Shown: positions 35,701-49,149 of the stretch, in pieces
How positions within the stretch are numbered: the first letter of the stretch is position 1
Layout of the letters: the number at the start of each line of letters is the position of its first letter
Source: Anisus vortex
Lineage: Eukaryota; Mollusca; Gastropoda; Planorbidae
Length of the DNA: 64,000 bases
Direction: 5' to 3'
Assembly: GCA_949126835.1 (NCBI GenBank)
Contig: OX421493.1
Location: 60,063,898-60,127,897, forward strand
The notes under the pieces: model-generated
Databases searched by the model: none
What the model was told of the DNA's origin: nothing
Seen by the model: the letters and a program-made list of their open reading frames with translations, nothing else
Program-made: the position numbers and the translations under genes

Positions 35701-38700
35701 TTAGAAATACCATATGTATTGTCTAATACAGTAATTATTATTTGGTTTTTAGAAAATACCATATGCATTGATGATACAGTAGTTATTGTTTTGTTTTTAG
35801 AAATACCATATGCATGGTCTGATACAGTAATTATTGTTTTGTTTTTAGAAAATACCATATGCATTGATGATACAGTAATTATTTTTTTGTTTTTAGAAAT
35901 ACCATATGCATTGTCTAATACAGTAATTATTGTTTTGTTTTTAGAAAAACCATATGCATTGTCTGATACAGTAATTATTGTTGTTTTTTTAGCAAAATCA
36001 TTTGCAATGTCTCTGAATAAGTTTATCCTGAAACTTTACGATCCAGCGGGTGAAGAAATAGTACAAGTCCAAGATACCTCTGAAGGGGAGAAACTGGTTT
36101 ACACAGTTATCTTGAAGAGAAGGAAGAATGTGAAACGTATGACCATTTGGACTAGAACTTTGAATAATAAAGGCGCGGTGCTAAGTATCTGTGAAGTTGA
36201 GCTGTTCGGAGGTAACGTTTGTATCACCTAGTGTTATTGTGTTTGCATTAAGAAATGGACATCTAATAGACTAATACGAGTTGCATTCAGGACCGGTTCT
36301 AGGGTTTTTGACGCCCTAGGCGAAAACAAATTTTGCACTCTCATTAAATTGCTTTCTGTGGGGAGACACTGAGTAGTGTTGAAGCATACTTTCCTAATTT
36401 CTAAGACAACTTAAAAAAAATACCCTTCACGTTTCATTGTGTAGTAATTCGTCTACCTATGCTAGTAAGTAGCACGCATAAGTTAAACTTTACTAAACTT
36501 TAATTTACTTTATATTTTTAAATCCCCAAATTAAAAAACAATTATGCGCCTTCAAAAAAAGTTCCGTTCTACGCGGCCTCCTATAGGTTGCCTATATGGA
36601 CGAGCCGGCCCTGGTTGCATTGTATAATATGTTAAGTATTTGTTGTGTGTTGGGGACACGAGCGAAGTGGCGGGGGGTGGAATTAATATGCAGCAAGGGG
36701 TGTCTAAGAGATTATTCCCGGGGGTCGCTGTGTAATTCTTGAAGTATGATGCAATGTTTTTTTTAGAGTGAATTCAGAATATTTATATTTTGTTCTTTGA
36801 CAAATCTGGCGTGGCTGGCACAGATTTGTTGATATGATTTGATATAGTAATATCTCAACGTGAACGATCAGATTACAAAATTCAAAATGAATAAATCTAC
36901 TTCGTGGATGAATTTGAAATCTAACTGTTAGTTTGGTGCCTCGATAAGTCTTCTAAACAGTGTGTTGGGGGGGGGGATAAGTAGTCTAATCGTCTGCGTT
37001 CATCATTATTGCGAGTGGGGAGTGGTGAGGGGGGAGGGCTACGTTAATATGGCTCATAGTAGACAGTAAATACGTCAGTACAGATAGAAGAAAATAAATG
37101 TGGACATGTAAATATATCAACCATGAAAAATATGGACATGTAAATATATCAACCATGAAAAATATGGACATGTAAATATATCAACCATGAAAAATATGGA
37201 CATGTAAATATATCAACCATGAAAAATATGGACATGTAAATATATCAACCATGAAAAATATGGACATGTAAATATATCAACCATGAAAAATATGGACATG
37301 TAAATATATCAACCATGAAAAATATGGACATGTAAATATATCAACCATGAAAAATATGGACATGTAAATATATCAACCATGAAAAATATGGACATGTAAA
37401 TATATCAACCATGAAAAATGTGAAGATTTAGATACAGATATTAATTATGGAAGAATGTACATACATAAATCTAAATTAAATTGCAATCGTACAGATTCAT
37501 TCTGGTCAGCACCACTCAAGCTAGAATCCATGTGTAATTTTTAACAAGGTGAAGTTATTTTGAGTTCCTATGCCATTGCGCTAGGCTGAGAAGTTTGGCG
37601 CCTTCCCTAACCTATCACACTATTAGTGTTTTCAAACATTTCACACTGGAAGATTCCATTGTGCGTTAAAATTCTTTTAGACTGTATGGAGAATTTCTGG
37701 GGGTACAACTGCAAAAATGCTTGTCCAAAGACCTGTTATAAAGGTTGCACCATTGACGGTCAATGCCATTATATTACGTATCCCAAGACTGAAGGTAAGG
37801 AGCATTTTTATCTTATCTTATATATTACAAACACTCCTTCTCTAAAGAAGATTATTGCGTCCTATGCTCATCCGTGGTCCTAGTCTAGTCTTGCATTTTG
37901 ATTAATGTTTTAAATGATGTTAAGTTACTTGTTTTCCTGGTTTGTTCAGGAAACCCATTTCATGCCCGAATGCCTCTCGGGAAGAAATAATGCATTTGTT
38001 CTTGCATAAGGGATAAGAAAGTGTTTTTGTCTTTATGTTTATCTGAGCTTTGCAACAGGTTGTTATTAGGTTGTATTTCTAAATTAGAGTTGCCTTGAGT
38101 ATTAATAACATTATTACTCTTTTACACTTAATTACAATTTGTTTAATAGTGATATCGTTTTATTTTTTGTATATAAACAATTAAAAAAAACATAACGTTT
38201 TATCAGAGAAACAATATTAGTAGGAACGCTATAGTGTTTCCCAACCTTCTAAATGCCGCGACCCTAACCCTAACCCTAACCCTAACCCTTAATAAAGCTT
38301 TTCACGTTGTGGCGACCCCCAACCAGAAATATTGTTTGTCGCTATCTTATAACTGTAATTTGCTACAGTTGTAATTTGTAAATGAACACAACTTCTGATG
38401 TTTTTAATTACTTCTTATAACTCTTGTGACAGATTCCTCGATGCTAATATTTGTGGAGGAATCATACAGTGAGTTCCGATTACTTTTGGTAACTCATTCA
38501 GTACCGAACGTGAAATCCAGACCAAACATTATCTACACTAAGCTCCAATATATTCATGAATTGTTTTACAGCCAATACTGCTGCTTTCATCACAGTTGCT
38601 GCTTGTAACTCATCAATTCACTATTCATGTGTGACCTGTTGGCATACGTACACTATGGAGCCAACTTTGTCACACATACCTGTTTTTGTATGGGGTTTAT

Positions 38701-41700
38701 GTGATGGGGTTGGCGCGATGATGTCACCATGTCCAGTACTCGTATGTGCCTGTATATTGGTGGACCCTCCAATAGATGGAGAGACGAGCGGTGTTTCGAT
38801 TCTTACGACTATCGAAAATATGGTGCTCGGTAAATATGGCAAGGGGAAATTCGGCCACGGTAATTTCGGCTAGCTAATTTTGGCAAAGGTCATTTCGGCA
38901 AAGGTAAATTCGGCAAAACTAGCATAACGGTAAAATCGGCAACGGTAAAATTGGCAAACTTATAATATCAACTGTTTTCATTGATACTGGTGATAGGATT
39001 ACACTCTTGTCTACTAAATGAAGTTCAAGGATTGAAACTTGGTTGTCTCCGTGGAAGATTAACAGTTATATGGGGTCCCTTAAGTAAAGTATTAGGGACA
39101 CTTGCAAATAACCGTTTTTTTTGTATTTACTTGTGTAAAATACTCATTCTAAACAGAAATGTTATGCATTGGTGAATTTTAGGGTTCACATCTCTAGCCG
39201 GCTTTTTAAGTCTTTTGAATTTAATGTTATATTGTATCCTACTCTACACGCGTTTACTCCGTTCAGACACGACCATATTAAGTCCTTTACTCAATGAGCC
39301 CAGGTTTGTTTAGATCGTACGGGAAACATCGCAAACACATTACAACCCTCCTACTTTATAGATCTATCAAAAACAAACACAGCCCCTACTCCCCCCTCCC
39401 GAGGTATGTGAATTTTCTTGACCGGTTACGTCAGGGAGAGTTAAAGAATTACTTTGCTGACCTATATTCTCTCAACACGGGTTGTTGAATGGGTAAAATA
39501 CAACACATGGCCACCATAAAACATTTTAACACATTTCATTGTATTTGCCGTCAATTAGTAGCAACATTTTGTCTTTGTAGTTGTTTTAAACCTCGTACCT
39601 TCTATGTTATAAGATACAAGTATACATTACTTAGACATACACGATAAGATAAGAATGGACATTTCTTATAGCGCTTCTATCCATGCTATTAAATTAGCAT
39701 GTTCAGTGCGCTCTTGGTGTGATTTGCAGTGGCAGATGTACTATAAGGCCTACAACAATACAAAAACGTATCAGCATACATATCTATAGTTGGCTACATA
39801 GAAACCTTGATAACTTACAAGAGATTCGTAACTAAATAGCCATATAGCCTAACTAAAATGGTTTAAACATTGAAAGTACTTTTATCCAATTAATTCGGTT
39901 ACCATTTAATGTTTTATTTACAGCTCCCGTTTGCAATATAACTTAAATATATAAGAATAGTAAATAACTAAAAAAAAATCAAAATTGTAATAATAAAATG
40001 AAATCCAATATCAATGTTTTGATAGAAAGAATGATTTGTTTAACTGCAACAACAATGTTCTTGGATTATTAAAGAATTTAAACTAATGGGAGCCGCATTT
40101 ACCTCAATACCCCCCCACACACACACACAAACATCTCTTTTTCTTTTCACTGCTTCACTGCTTACCTGGGGCTACCAAGCTGGTTACTAACACTTACCTG
40201 GGGCTACCAAGCTGGTTACTAACACTTTAATCGACAGCAACTCGGTGCTTTTGTTAAGACGACGAGTCTCATTCTGGTGTTTAAAGGAGAAGAGTGGGAG
40301 GTCAAATAATCTACCTTACGTAATATTGATTTGCCATGTTTCCTTGTGCTATAGACGGAAGGGGTACGTTTGGCGCCAATTTAAAATGTTCGTTTTCATG
40401 CATTAGTTAAATAAGGTAAATGATAAAAGACTACGGTGTTTTTATTCAATGTTTTTCTTAAATTTAATGTTTAGTCAGACGAACTAATTAAATAATTTTT
40501 GTTACCAAATTTATTTGCTTTATATCATTTTTTGTGTGTTATTTTAGCACGTCTCATAAACTCAACGCCTGGGGCCCATCTCCTTGGCCTTCATCTGGTT
40601 ATGCTAGTGCAAACATAATACGAATCAGGCACTTTCTATAATGCTAACTTCATTTCGTGCCATTAGCTTCATTTAGTAGACTAGAGTAGGGGTCGGCAAT
40701 TTTTAGATAATAGTGTGCCAAGAAGCCTTTCTAAATATTTCAAGGTGCCAACGGCCTTAATGTCATCCTGCTCTTTTCATGCAGAAGATACTTAAACTTC
40801 CTTTTATGTGGTCTTTCGTGTGCCGTTTAAAACCGTAATGCGTGCCAAGTCTAGCACGCATTTCGTAGGTTTCCCATCCCTGGACTAGAGTGTAGTCCTA
40901 CCAATACGGTCAATAAAAACAGTGGATATGTTAAGTTTGCCAAATGTACCAGTGCCAAAATTACCGTTTTGATCGTTTTGCCGAAATCACCGTTGCCGAA
41001 TTTACCGTTGCCAAAATTACCTTGCCAAAAATACCGTTGACGAAGTTACCCTTGCCAAATTTACAGTGATTCGAAAATATATGTTTTCTAATGGTATTAG
41101 GCGACCTCCGTGAAATTGCCATTCGACCCTCAAAGGGGTCGCGACCGACAGGTTGGGAACCGCTACTGTAGACTTAGATAACAGCTTCGGCCGCATCTAA
41201 GTAAAGTATCCCGTCGGACCAAATTGATCTCTAGGGTCGGTAAAGCAGAGTTCACCAGTTACATTGGTCACAGTTACAGAGTTCACCAGTTACATTGGTC
41301 ACAGTTACAGAGTTCACCAGTTACATTGGTCACAGTTACAGCGTTCACCAGTTACATTGGTCACAGTTACAGCGTTCACCAGTTACATTGGTCACAGTTA
41401 CAGCGTTCACCAGTTTCATTGGTCACAGTTACAGCGTTCACCAGTTTCATTGGTCACAGCATACTAAAGAGTTGTGTGGACAGTACCATGCCCAGCCGCC
41501 TTTACATTAACCCAACTAAGGTCAGGCACCCATAAGAGCTGGGTAGATTCAGCGGCACCCTCCAGACCCAGGAACAAATCTTAGCCTTTACCAGAATTAG
41601 AACCCAGGACCTTGTGTACGCCTGCCGAATGCGCTGTCGCTCGGCCTCCATGTCCCTACCGAATCTAAGATATGTTTCTATCTCTAAGATTTCAATATTA

Positions 41701-44700
41701 AAGTTTCGGGACAAAATTATCATCAAGTTGGTTACTTTTGTATTTAGTCGACTAGTTATTTCTATCAAAATTTACAGAACAATAATTTGTATATGACAAT
41801 GTTTAGTTTATTTGTAGTATGAAGCAAAGTTTGTTCATTGTAGACATTGACAACGCTGTTAAAAAAAAAAAAAATTTAAAAAAAAAAAAAACAACCTAAA
41901 ATGTATAAAATGGTTGAGGCCTTAGGGTTAGGGTTAGGGTTAGGTATATGGTTGGCTTATAAAAAAAGTTAAAATACTGAGCAACGAATGGAGCTTGTTA
42001 TAAGTAACGGTAGTGACAAATAGGTAATAATAGATCTAGTACCACCAGAACGTCAAGATATTAAGCAACTTATAGATGTTAGCTTACCGAAGAGTGTCTG
42101 TAACATATAAGAAGAGATAGTGTCTTTGAAAGATTAAATAAGATAGTGTCTGTAACATATATGATACTATAGTGTCTGTAACTTATAAGATAAGATAGTG
42201 TCTGTAACATATTATATAAGATAGTGTCTGTAACATATAAGATATTGTCATGGCTGCAAAATGCCTTCATTCTTATTAAATGAACTTTTCCAGTGTCAGT
42301 TGTTGAAGGCACATGTCCAGAAGGGTGGTACGGCAACCAATGTCAGTTTCAATGCCATATGGAAGCTGGTTGTCATACAGTGGGCGACAACAAAAGGTGC
42401 AAGAAGGGATGGTTTGGTCATTTGTGCCAGTACAGTAAGTTTATTGCTCGGCTCTTGTTAAATATTTCTATGTAATTATTCATTTATGTTGTTAGTGTAA
42501 TGTATGAGGTTAGAATTAATTAACTCCCTTGTTTTTTTAGTTGTGATTACCTTCCCTTATAACTGGCAGACACATTCTTTTGGTGACCCTTGGTGACCCT
42601 TGGTGACCCTTGTCCGTTTGGCATGGGGGGAGTTTCAGGACCATGTCGTGTGTAGCTAGAGTAGAGAGTAGAGAGTATTGAGAGAATGGTTAGGCTGTGT
42701 TGTAATGCTTCTTGTGTTCCTCTTAAATCGTGTTATTATTTACATTGTTACGTCTCTCTGTGTTTTGATTCAATTAAGATGATCGGTGCTAATGTACGTA
42801 GGGCCGGCCCTGAATGTATACTTGGAATTATCTCTCTCTGATTCACACTTTCACTCTTGACTAATATTTGACGTCACCGATTGATAGAAGAAATAAAATT
42901 TATTTTTCATTCTTGACGGTCAATTGATATTTGAATACATATGTATGACAGATGTCAGTGTTCCATGATATTTGAATACATATGTATGACAGATGTCAGT
43001 GTTCCATGATATTTGAATACATATGTATGACAGATGTCAGTGTTCCATGATATTTGAATACACATGTATGACAGATGTCAGTGTTCCATGATATTTGAAT
43101 ACACATGTATGACAGATGTCAGTGTTCCATGATATTTGAATACACATGTATGACAGATGTCAGTGTTCCATGATAATTGAATACACATGTATGTGTATTC
43201 AGTGTTCTTTATTCTCTATGACATTTAATTCCTTGAAACACAATAGCATCACATATGTAGCAATAGATCCATCGAGCCACGTTATAATATACATCTTGTT
43301 CAACTTAAATATTCTAATACATGCGTTATAAAATAAACCTGTATCTCTCGTATTCGACCTGGCTTGAAATAAATCTACTGAACTACTGATTGGCTGAATT
43401 TTACAGATAAAAAACTTAAAGCCCCTGATCAATTGGAAAACTCAAATTCTTCCGCCTTTAAAAGTAAGCAATGCGTAATCTGAAACGAAGTTACATATTG
43501 AGACACGCACTCAATCGAAGGGAGATAATGAGGTTTATTCTTCATTGTAAATTCCCGTTGTTTCCCATAGTATCTAAGAATGAACACTAACAACAGTATA
43601 CGGTTGTATCTATTTCTAGTTTTACATATGAATTATTTCTATAGATTAAAAGATCAATTTCTACAAATGATCAACCATTTTTTAAGCTCTCTATGTATTC
43701 TTGTCGGTTTCCTGAACTTGACATGCGCAGTAAGCTATTCGTCTGCTAAACAATTCAATTCTGATTGGATTCCTAGAAGTCGTGTATCTAACTCTAAGAA
43801 GATCTTTGTTTATGGCGTCTATGTCGAACTTGTATGAAAGTCAACTTGTGTGCATTTCGTTCAGCTGTAATAGAAAATTAGCTGCGAGTTTTATATAATG
43901 TGTATATTAAAATATTTAGAAAAAAGTTAGAGGCTAACTGTAAAATCGAACCCGGGACGCCCACATGGCAGTCCGACACGTTAACCACTGAGCTAGCGCG
44001 GACATGTCCGAAGTGAAATCGCCAAAGTATAATATGAGACAATAAGGTCACGTGTCTTTAAATTAACTAATATGATTGGTTGAAGACACACAAAAAATCT
44101 ACTTTATAGAAATAAGGTCACGTGTCTTCAAATTAACTAATATGATTGGTTGAACACACACAAACATTCTACTTCATAGAAATAAGGTCACGTGTCTTCA
44201 AATTAACTAATATGATTGGTTGAACACACACAAACAGTATACTTTATAGAAAATTAACTAATATGATTGGTTGAACACACACAAACAATCTACTTTATAG
44301 AAATAAGGTCACGTGTCTTCAAATTAACTAATATGATTGGTTGAACACAAAAACAGTTTAATCTATTAATATATAGATGCTGCTTGGTTGTGGAAGTGTT
44401 CTCAATTTCTAGATAGATGCTGATTGGTTCTCAATTTATTTGCAGTGGATCTCATTGATACGCCTACAGCATCTGTGACTCCCATAGGTGACGTCACTGA
44501 TACGCTGACAGATTATAACGACACAAGCTGTATAATGAGCGACAAGCCTCTCGCAGTTAATGTGAAGTTTAAACCGTACCAAGTTTTTCATTTCTTACAA
44601 ATACATTCACTTAATGGTTAGTACACCGTCAGAGTCAAACAAACGTCATGTTAATTCTTACTTTAACTTTGTAATATTTTTTTTACTGAAGAATTTCAGG

Positions 44701-47700
44701 AAAGTAATTTAAAATAAATATTTTTTTTAATCGGGTAAAAAACAGATTTTATTTAACAGAAATATAAATTGCTCGGTCTTGCTGGTAGATTTACAATCTT
44801 TTATTTTTGAAAGCACCGGGGTATATTATAAGTAGCGGGTTATATTGTAAGTAGCGGGTTATATTGTAAGTAGGAGGTTATATTGTAAGTAGCGGGTTAT
44901 ATTGTAAGTAGCGGGTTATATTGTAAGTAGCGGGTTATATTGTAAGTAGCGGGTTATATTGTAAGTAGCGGGTTATATTGTAAGTAGCAGGTTATATTGT
45001 AAGTAGCGGGTTATATTGTAAGTAGCGGGTTATATTGTAAGTAGCGGGTTATATTGTAAGTAGCGGGTTATATTGTAAGTACCAAGTTATATTGTAAGTA
45101 GCGGGTTATATTGTAAGTAGCGGATTATATTGTAAGTAGCGGGTTATATTGTAAGTAGCGGGTTATATTGTAAGTAGCGGGTTATATTGTAAGTAGCGGG
45201 TTATATTGTAAGTAGCGGGTTATATTGTAAGTAGCGGGTTATATTGTAAGTAGCGGGTTATATTGTAAGTAGCGGGTTATATTGTAAGTACCGGGTTATA
45301 TTGTAAGCACCGGGTTATATTGTAAGTAGCGGGTTATATTGTAAGTAGCGGGTTATATTGTAAGTAGCGGGTTATATTGTAAGTAGCGGGTTATATTGTA
45401 AGTACCGGGTTATATTGTAAGTACCGGGTTATATTGTAAGTACCGGGTTATATTGTAAGTAGCGGGTTATATTGTAAGTAGCGGGTTATATTGTAAGTAG
45501 CGGGTTATATTGTAAGTAGCGAGTTATATTGTAAGTACCGGGTTATATTGTAAGCACCGGGTTATATTGTAAGTAGCGGGTTATATTGTAAGTAGCGGAT
45601 TATATTGTAAGCACCGGGTTATATTGTAAGTAGCGGGTTATATTGTAAGTACCGGGTTATATTGTAAGCACCGGGTTATATTGTAAGTAGCGGGTTATAT
45701 TGTAAGTAGCGGATTATATTGTAAGTAGCGGGTTATATTGTAAGTAGCGGGTTATATTGTAAGTAGCGGGTTATATTGTAAGTAGCGGGTTATATTGTAA
45801 GTAGCGGGTTATATTGTAAGTAGCGGGTTATATTGTAAGTAGCGGGTTATATTGTAAGTACCGGGTTATATTGTAAGTAGCGGGTTATATTGTAAGTAGC
45901 GGGTTATATTGTAAGTAGCGGGTTATATTGTAAGTAGCGGGTTATATTGTAAGTAGCGGGTTATATTGTAAGTTGCGGGTTATATTAATTTTAAAAAATG
46001 TTAATGTGTGGAAAAAAAGGTAAAGACTAACTGGAGAATTGAACCCTGATCACCCGCATGAGAGTTCGATACGTTATCCACTTAGCTAGTCCGAAGTGAA
46101 ATCGCAAAAGTATAATTTGAGACAATAAGGTCCCGTGTCTTTAAATTAACTAATATAATTGGTAGAATACAAACAGTCTACACTATATAAATATATTCTT
46201 CTGTACAAATGTCTGACTGGGTTTGTCTGTTCTCACAGCTAGGTACTTGAATGTCTCTGTGGAATTAATCGATTCCAATGGAAACAGCATCGAGTGTGGC
46301 AACAACAACAAGGCGTTTGTTACCGGTTTCACTATCCTGGAAGTTTACTGTGATGTCAACGTGACATTGACGTCAATCTACATTTATGTGGACATCAATA
46401 ACTCTGTTTGTTCAATATACTTAAGTGGAGGTAAGCAGTTACTTGATTTTTTTTTTTACATTACATAAGTTCTTTACTTAACAAGTTAGTTTTTTACTTA
46501 ACAATTTTACTTAACAAGTTAGTTATTTTCTTAACAAGTAATTTCTTTACTTAACAAGCTAGTTCTTTACTTAACAAGTTGTTTTTTTACTTAAAAAGTT
46601 AGTTCTTAGTTCCTTACTCTACAAGTTAGTTCTTTACTATACAAGTTAGTTCTTTACTTAACAAATTAGTTCTTTACTTGACTCGTTAGTTCATTATTCT
46701 ACAAGTTAGTACTTTACGTTTGAATTCTGAAAACTTCGTGGAAAATCCATTCTAGTATTTTCTTCATCGAAACTTCTAGAAGTTTTACAGTCCAGTCTTT
46801 TGGATCTTGTGTGTTTCCATAAAGAATTTTTTTTGTTGTTTTTGACCAATGAAATTAAATGTTATTATTACACATAAGATCAAGCATTAAATTCTTCTTT
46901 AAACATTCATCGAGTGTCTTGAGTTTATTATTTGTATGGAACCAGATTCTAGACTAACGACAGAAGACTTATAAAACAATTTGGATGACATAGATTTAGA
47001 AGTGCGTTCCTCAGCAAGAGACTCGCACAATTTATTATCAATGTGCGCCAGAAACACGTCTTTTTTGCAAACGTCTTTAGATCGCAGGCAAGGGCGGCCT
47101 CTTTATCTTGTTCCAACTGCCAGTTCTCCATAGAGCTGGGCTCGTGGGATACGGTCCCTAACCCATTCTGTCGACTAAACCTATCTACCACAGGCGCCTC
47201 TCACTTAGGATTGAGTTGATACTCAACATAGGGCTTCTCCTGAGCACCTCCACATTTGTGACTCTATCCTGCCGTTTGATGTGGAGGATCCTGCGCAAGC
47301 GTCGCAGATGAAAGCTATTGAGCGGTTTTATTTGCTTAGCGTATGTAGCCCAGGTCTCGCTTCCATAGAGAAGTGTGCAGAGAACGCAGGCCTGGTAGAC
47401 AAAGATTTTTTACCTTTCAGTGAGTTGGGCATTGTCCCACACTCTTTGGTTGAGCCTTGCCATTAAGGATACTTCCTTAACATTTCTAGTTTGTATTTCT
47501 TTTTCCAGGGACAGTTAGCTTGACCTGTTACTTCCGAGTTAGTTTTCCAGGGACAGTTAGCTTGACCTGTTACTTCCGAGTTAGTTTTCCAGGGACAGTT
47601 AGCTTGACCTATTACTTCCGAGTTAGTTTTCCAGGGACAGTTAGCTTGACCTGTTACTTCCGAGTTAGTTTTCCAGGGACAGTTAGCTTGACCTGTTACT

Positions 47701-49054
47701 TCCGAGTTAGTTTTCCAGGGACAGTTAGCTTGACCTGTTACTTCCGAGTTAGTTTTCCAGGGACTGTTAACTTGACCTGTTACTTCCGAGTTAGTTTTTC
47801 AGGGACAGTTAGCTTGACCTGTTACTTCCGAGTTAGTTTTCCAGGGACAGTTAGCTTGACCTGTTACTTCCGAGTTAGTTTTCCAGGGACAGTTAGCTTG
47901 ACCTGTTACTTCCGAGTTAGTTTTCCAGGGACAGTTAGCTTGACCTGTTACTTCCGAGTTAGTTTTCCAGGGACAGTTAGCTTGACCTGTTACTTCCGAG
48001 TTAGTTTTCCAGGGACAGTTAGCTTGACCTGTTACTTCCGAGTTAGTTTTCCAGGGACTGTTAACTTGACCTGTTACTTCCGAGTTAGTTTTTCAGGGAC
48101 AGTTAGCTTGACCTGTTACTTCCGAGTTAGTTTTCCAGGGACAGTTAGCTTGACCTGTTACTTCCGAGTTAGTTTTCCAGGGACAGTTAGCTTGACCTGT
48201 TACTTCCGAGTTAGTTTTCCAGGGACAGTTAGCTTGACCTGTCACTTCCGAGTTAGGTGTAATCCTCGCAGACATTCAAGGTGTTTTCTTCAGTGGAGAT
48301 TGCTGGAAGGCAGTCTGTACCTTGCCTCATAATATTGTTATGTTTGAAAATTATTGTTAATATGAATTCCTTACATGCCTCTCAGAATTTACTGACCAGT
48401 TGTTGGAGCCCATCCTCTATAAGAGAAGTTAGAGCTGCATTATCAGCAAAGATGTGCATAGGCACATACATTGTACATGAATTATACATATATAAATATA
48501 TATATATACAAGCTAAAGTGCCCGGCTTTGCCCGGAGAAAAATTAAAAGGGCCGGTATAAAATACTATGAAAAAAAAAATTTTGGCCAGAAGTAATAATT
48601 TTAATAATAAAATTATTAGATTTTATTTACTGAAAACCTTTTAGGAAAGTTTTAAGTCCTAAAATCCTTACACTCTTTAAGAAAAAGTAAGATGAATGAA
48701 AATTTTTTTTAAAGAAAAAAAAAGAAATCTGTCAGTGGGGAATCGACCTCAGATCGCTCGCTTGGCAGTTAACACGTCAGTTTTGTGTCACTGGTCTATC
48801 TAGGCATATATAGTGTCTAATAATATTCCTGAATAATATTCGTCAATAATATCGGGCAATAAATTAATATTGTTTTTTAAATTTCTTTTTAATAACTTTG
48901 TAAATAAATTCATTCAATTCAGTTTGGCTTGATTTACTTTTATCTGGCAAGCCATTAATTAAATCATGCCAATTTGGACATCTCTTTCCGTTACTATAAC
49001 CTTTGACGTGTTTTCAAATTAACCAATGGGGATCGGATTACAGACAAACACTGA

Positions 49055-49149
<95 letters not shown>

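Larger units (their letters stand above)
38822..41070. mobile_element. Mutator-like DNA element with repeated subterminal motif (possible)
   Basis: A 2249-bp insertion flanked by the 10-bp direct repeat TCGAAAATAT (38812-38821 and 41071-41080). The ends are inverted: left GGTAAATATGGCAAGGGGAA, right (reverse strand) TGTAAATTTGGCAAGGGTAA. Each end continues with several copies of a GGTAAATTCGGCAA-type motif (38830-38960 and 40935-41065). A 9-10 bp duplication fits a MULE, but no transposase is recognisable. The interior holds a LINE tail (39648) and a MITE (40687). Confidence 0.72.
38229..41168 (-). mobile_element. hAT-like element split by a nested transposon
   Basis: The right end GGTTGGGAACCGCTACTG (to 41168) and left end CTATAGTGTTTCCCAACC (38229) are inverted. 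The body parts 38425-38821 and 41081-41168 together match 27808-28260 in reverse. The 2.2-kb gap in the match is the element at 38822-41070. A telomere-like (CCCTAA)n run sits just inside the left end. I found no target duplication, so the outer limits are approximate. Confidence 0.62.

Noticed and set aside
38556..38873. 105-codon + strand ORF
   Set aside because: The sequence is homologous to the non-coding hAT-like element at 27808 and the ORF is not shared with that copy.
41614..41796. Small + strand ORF MYACRMRCRSASMS
   Set aside because: Lies over an inverted SINE and has no coding features.
47520..48332. ORF of TCYFRVSFPGTVSL repeats
   Set aside because: Opposite-strand shadow of the LINE-derived 42-bp array.
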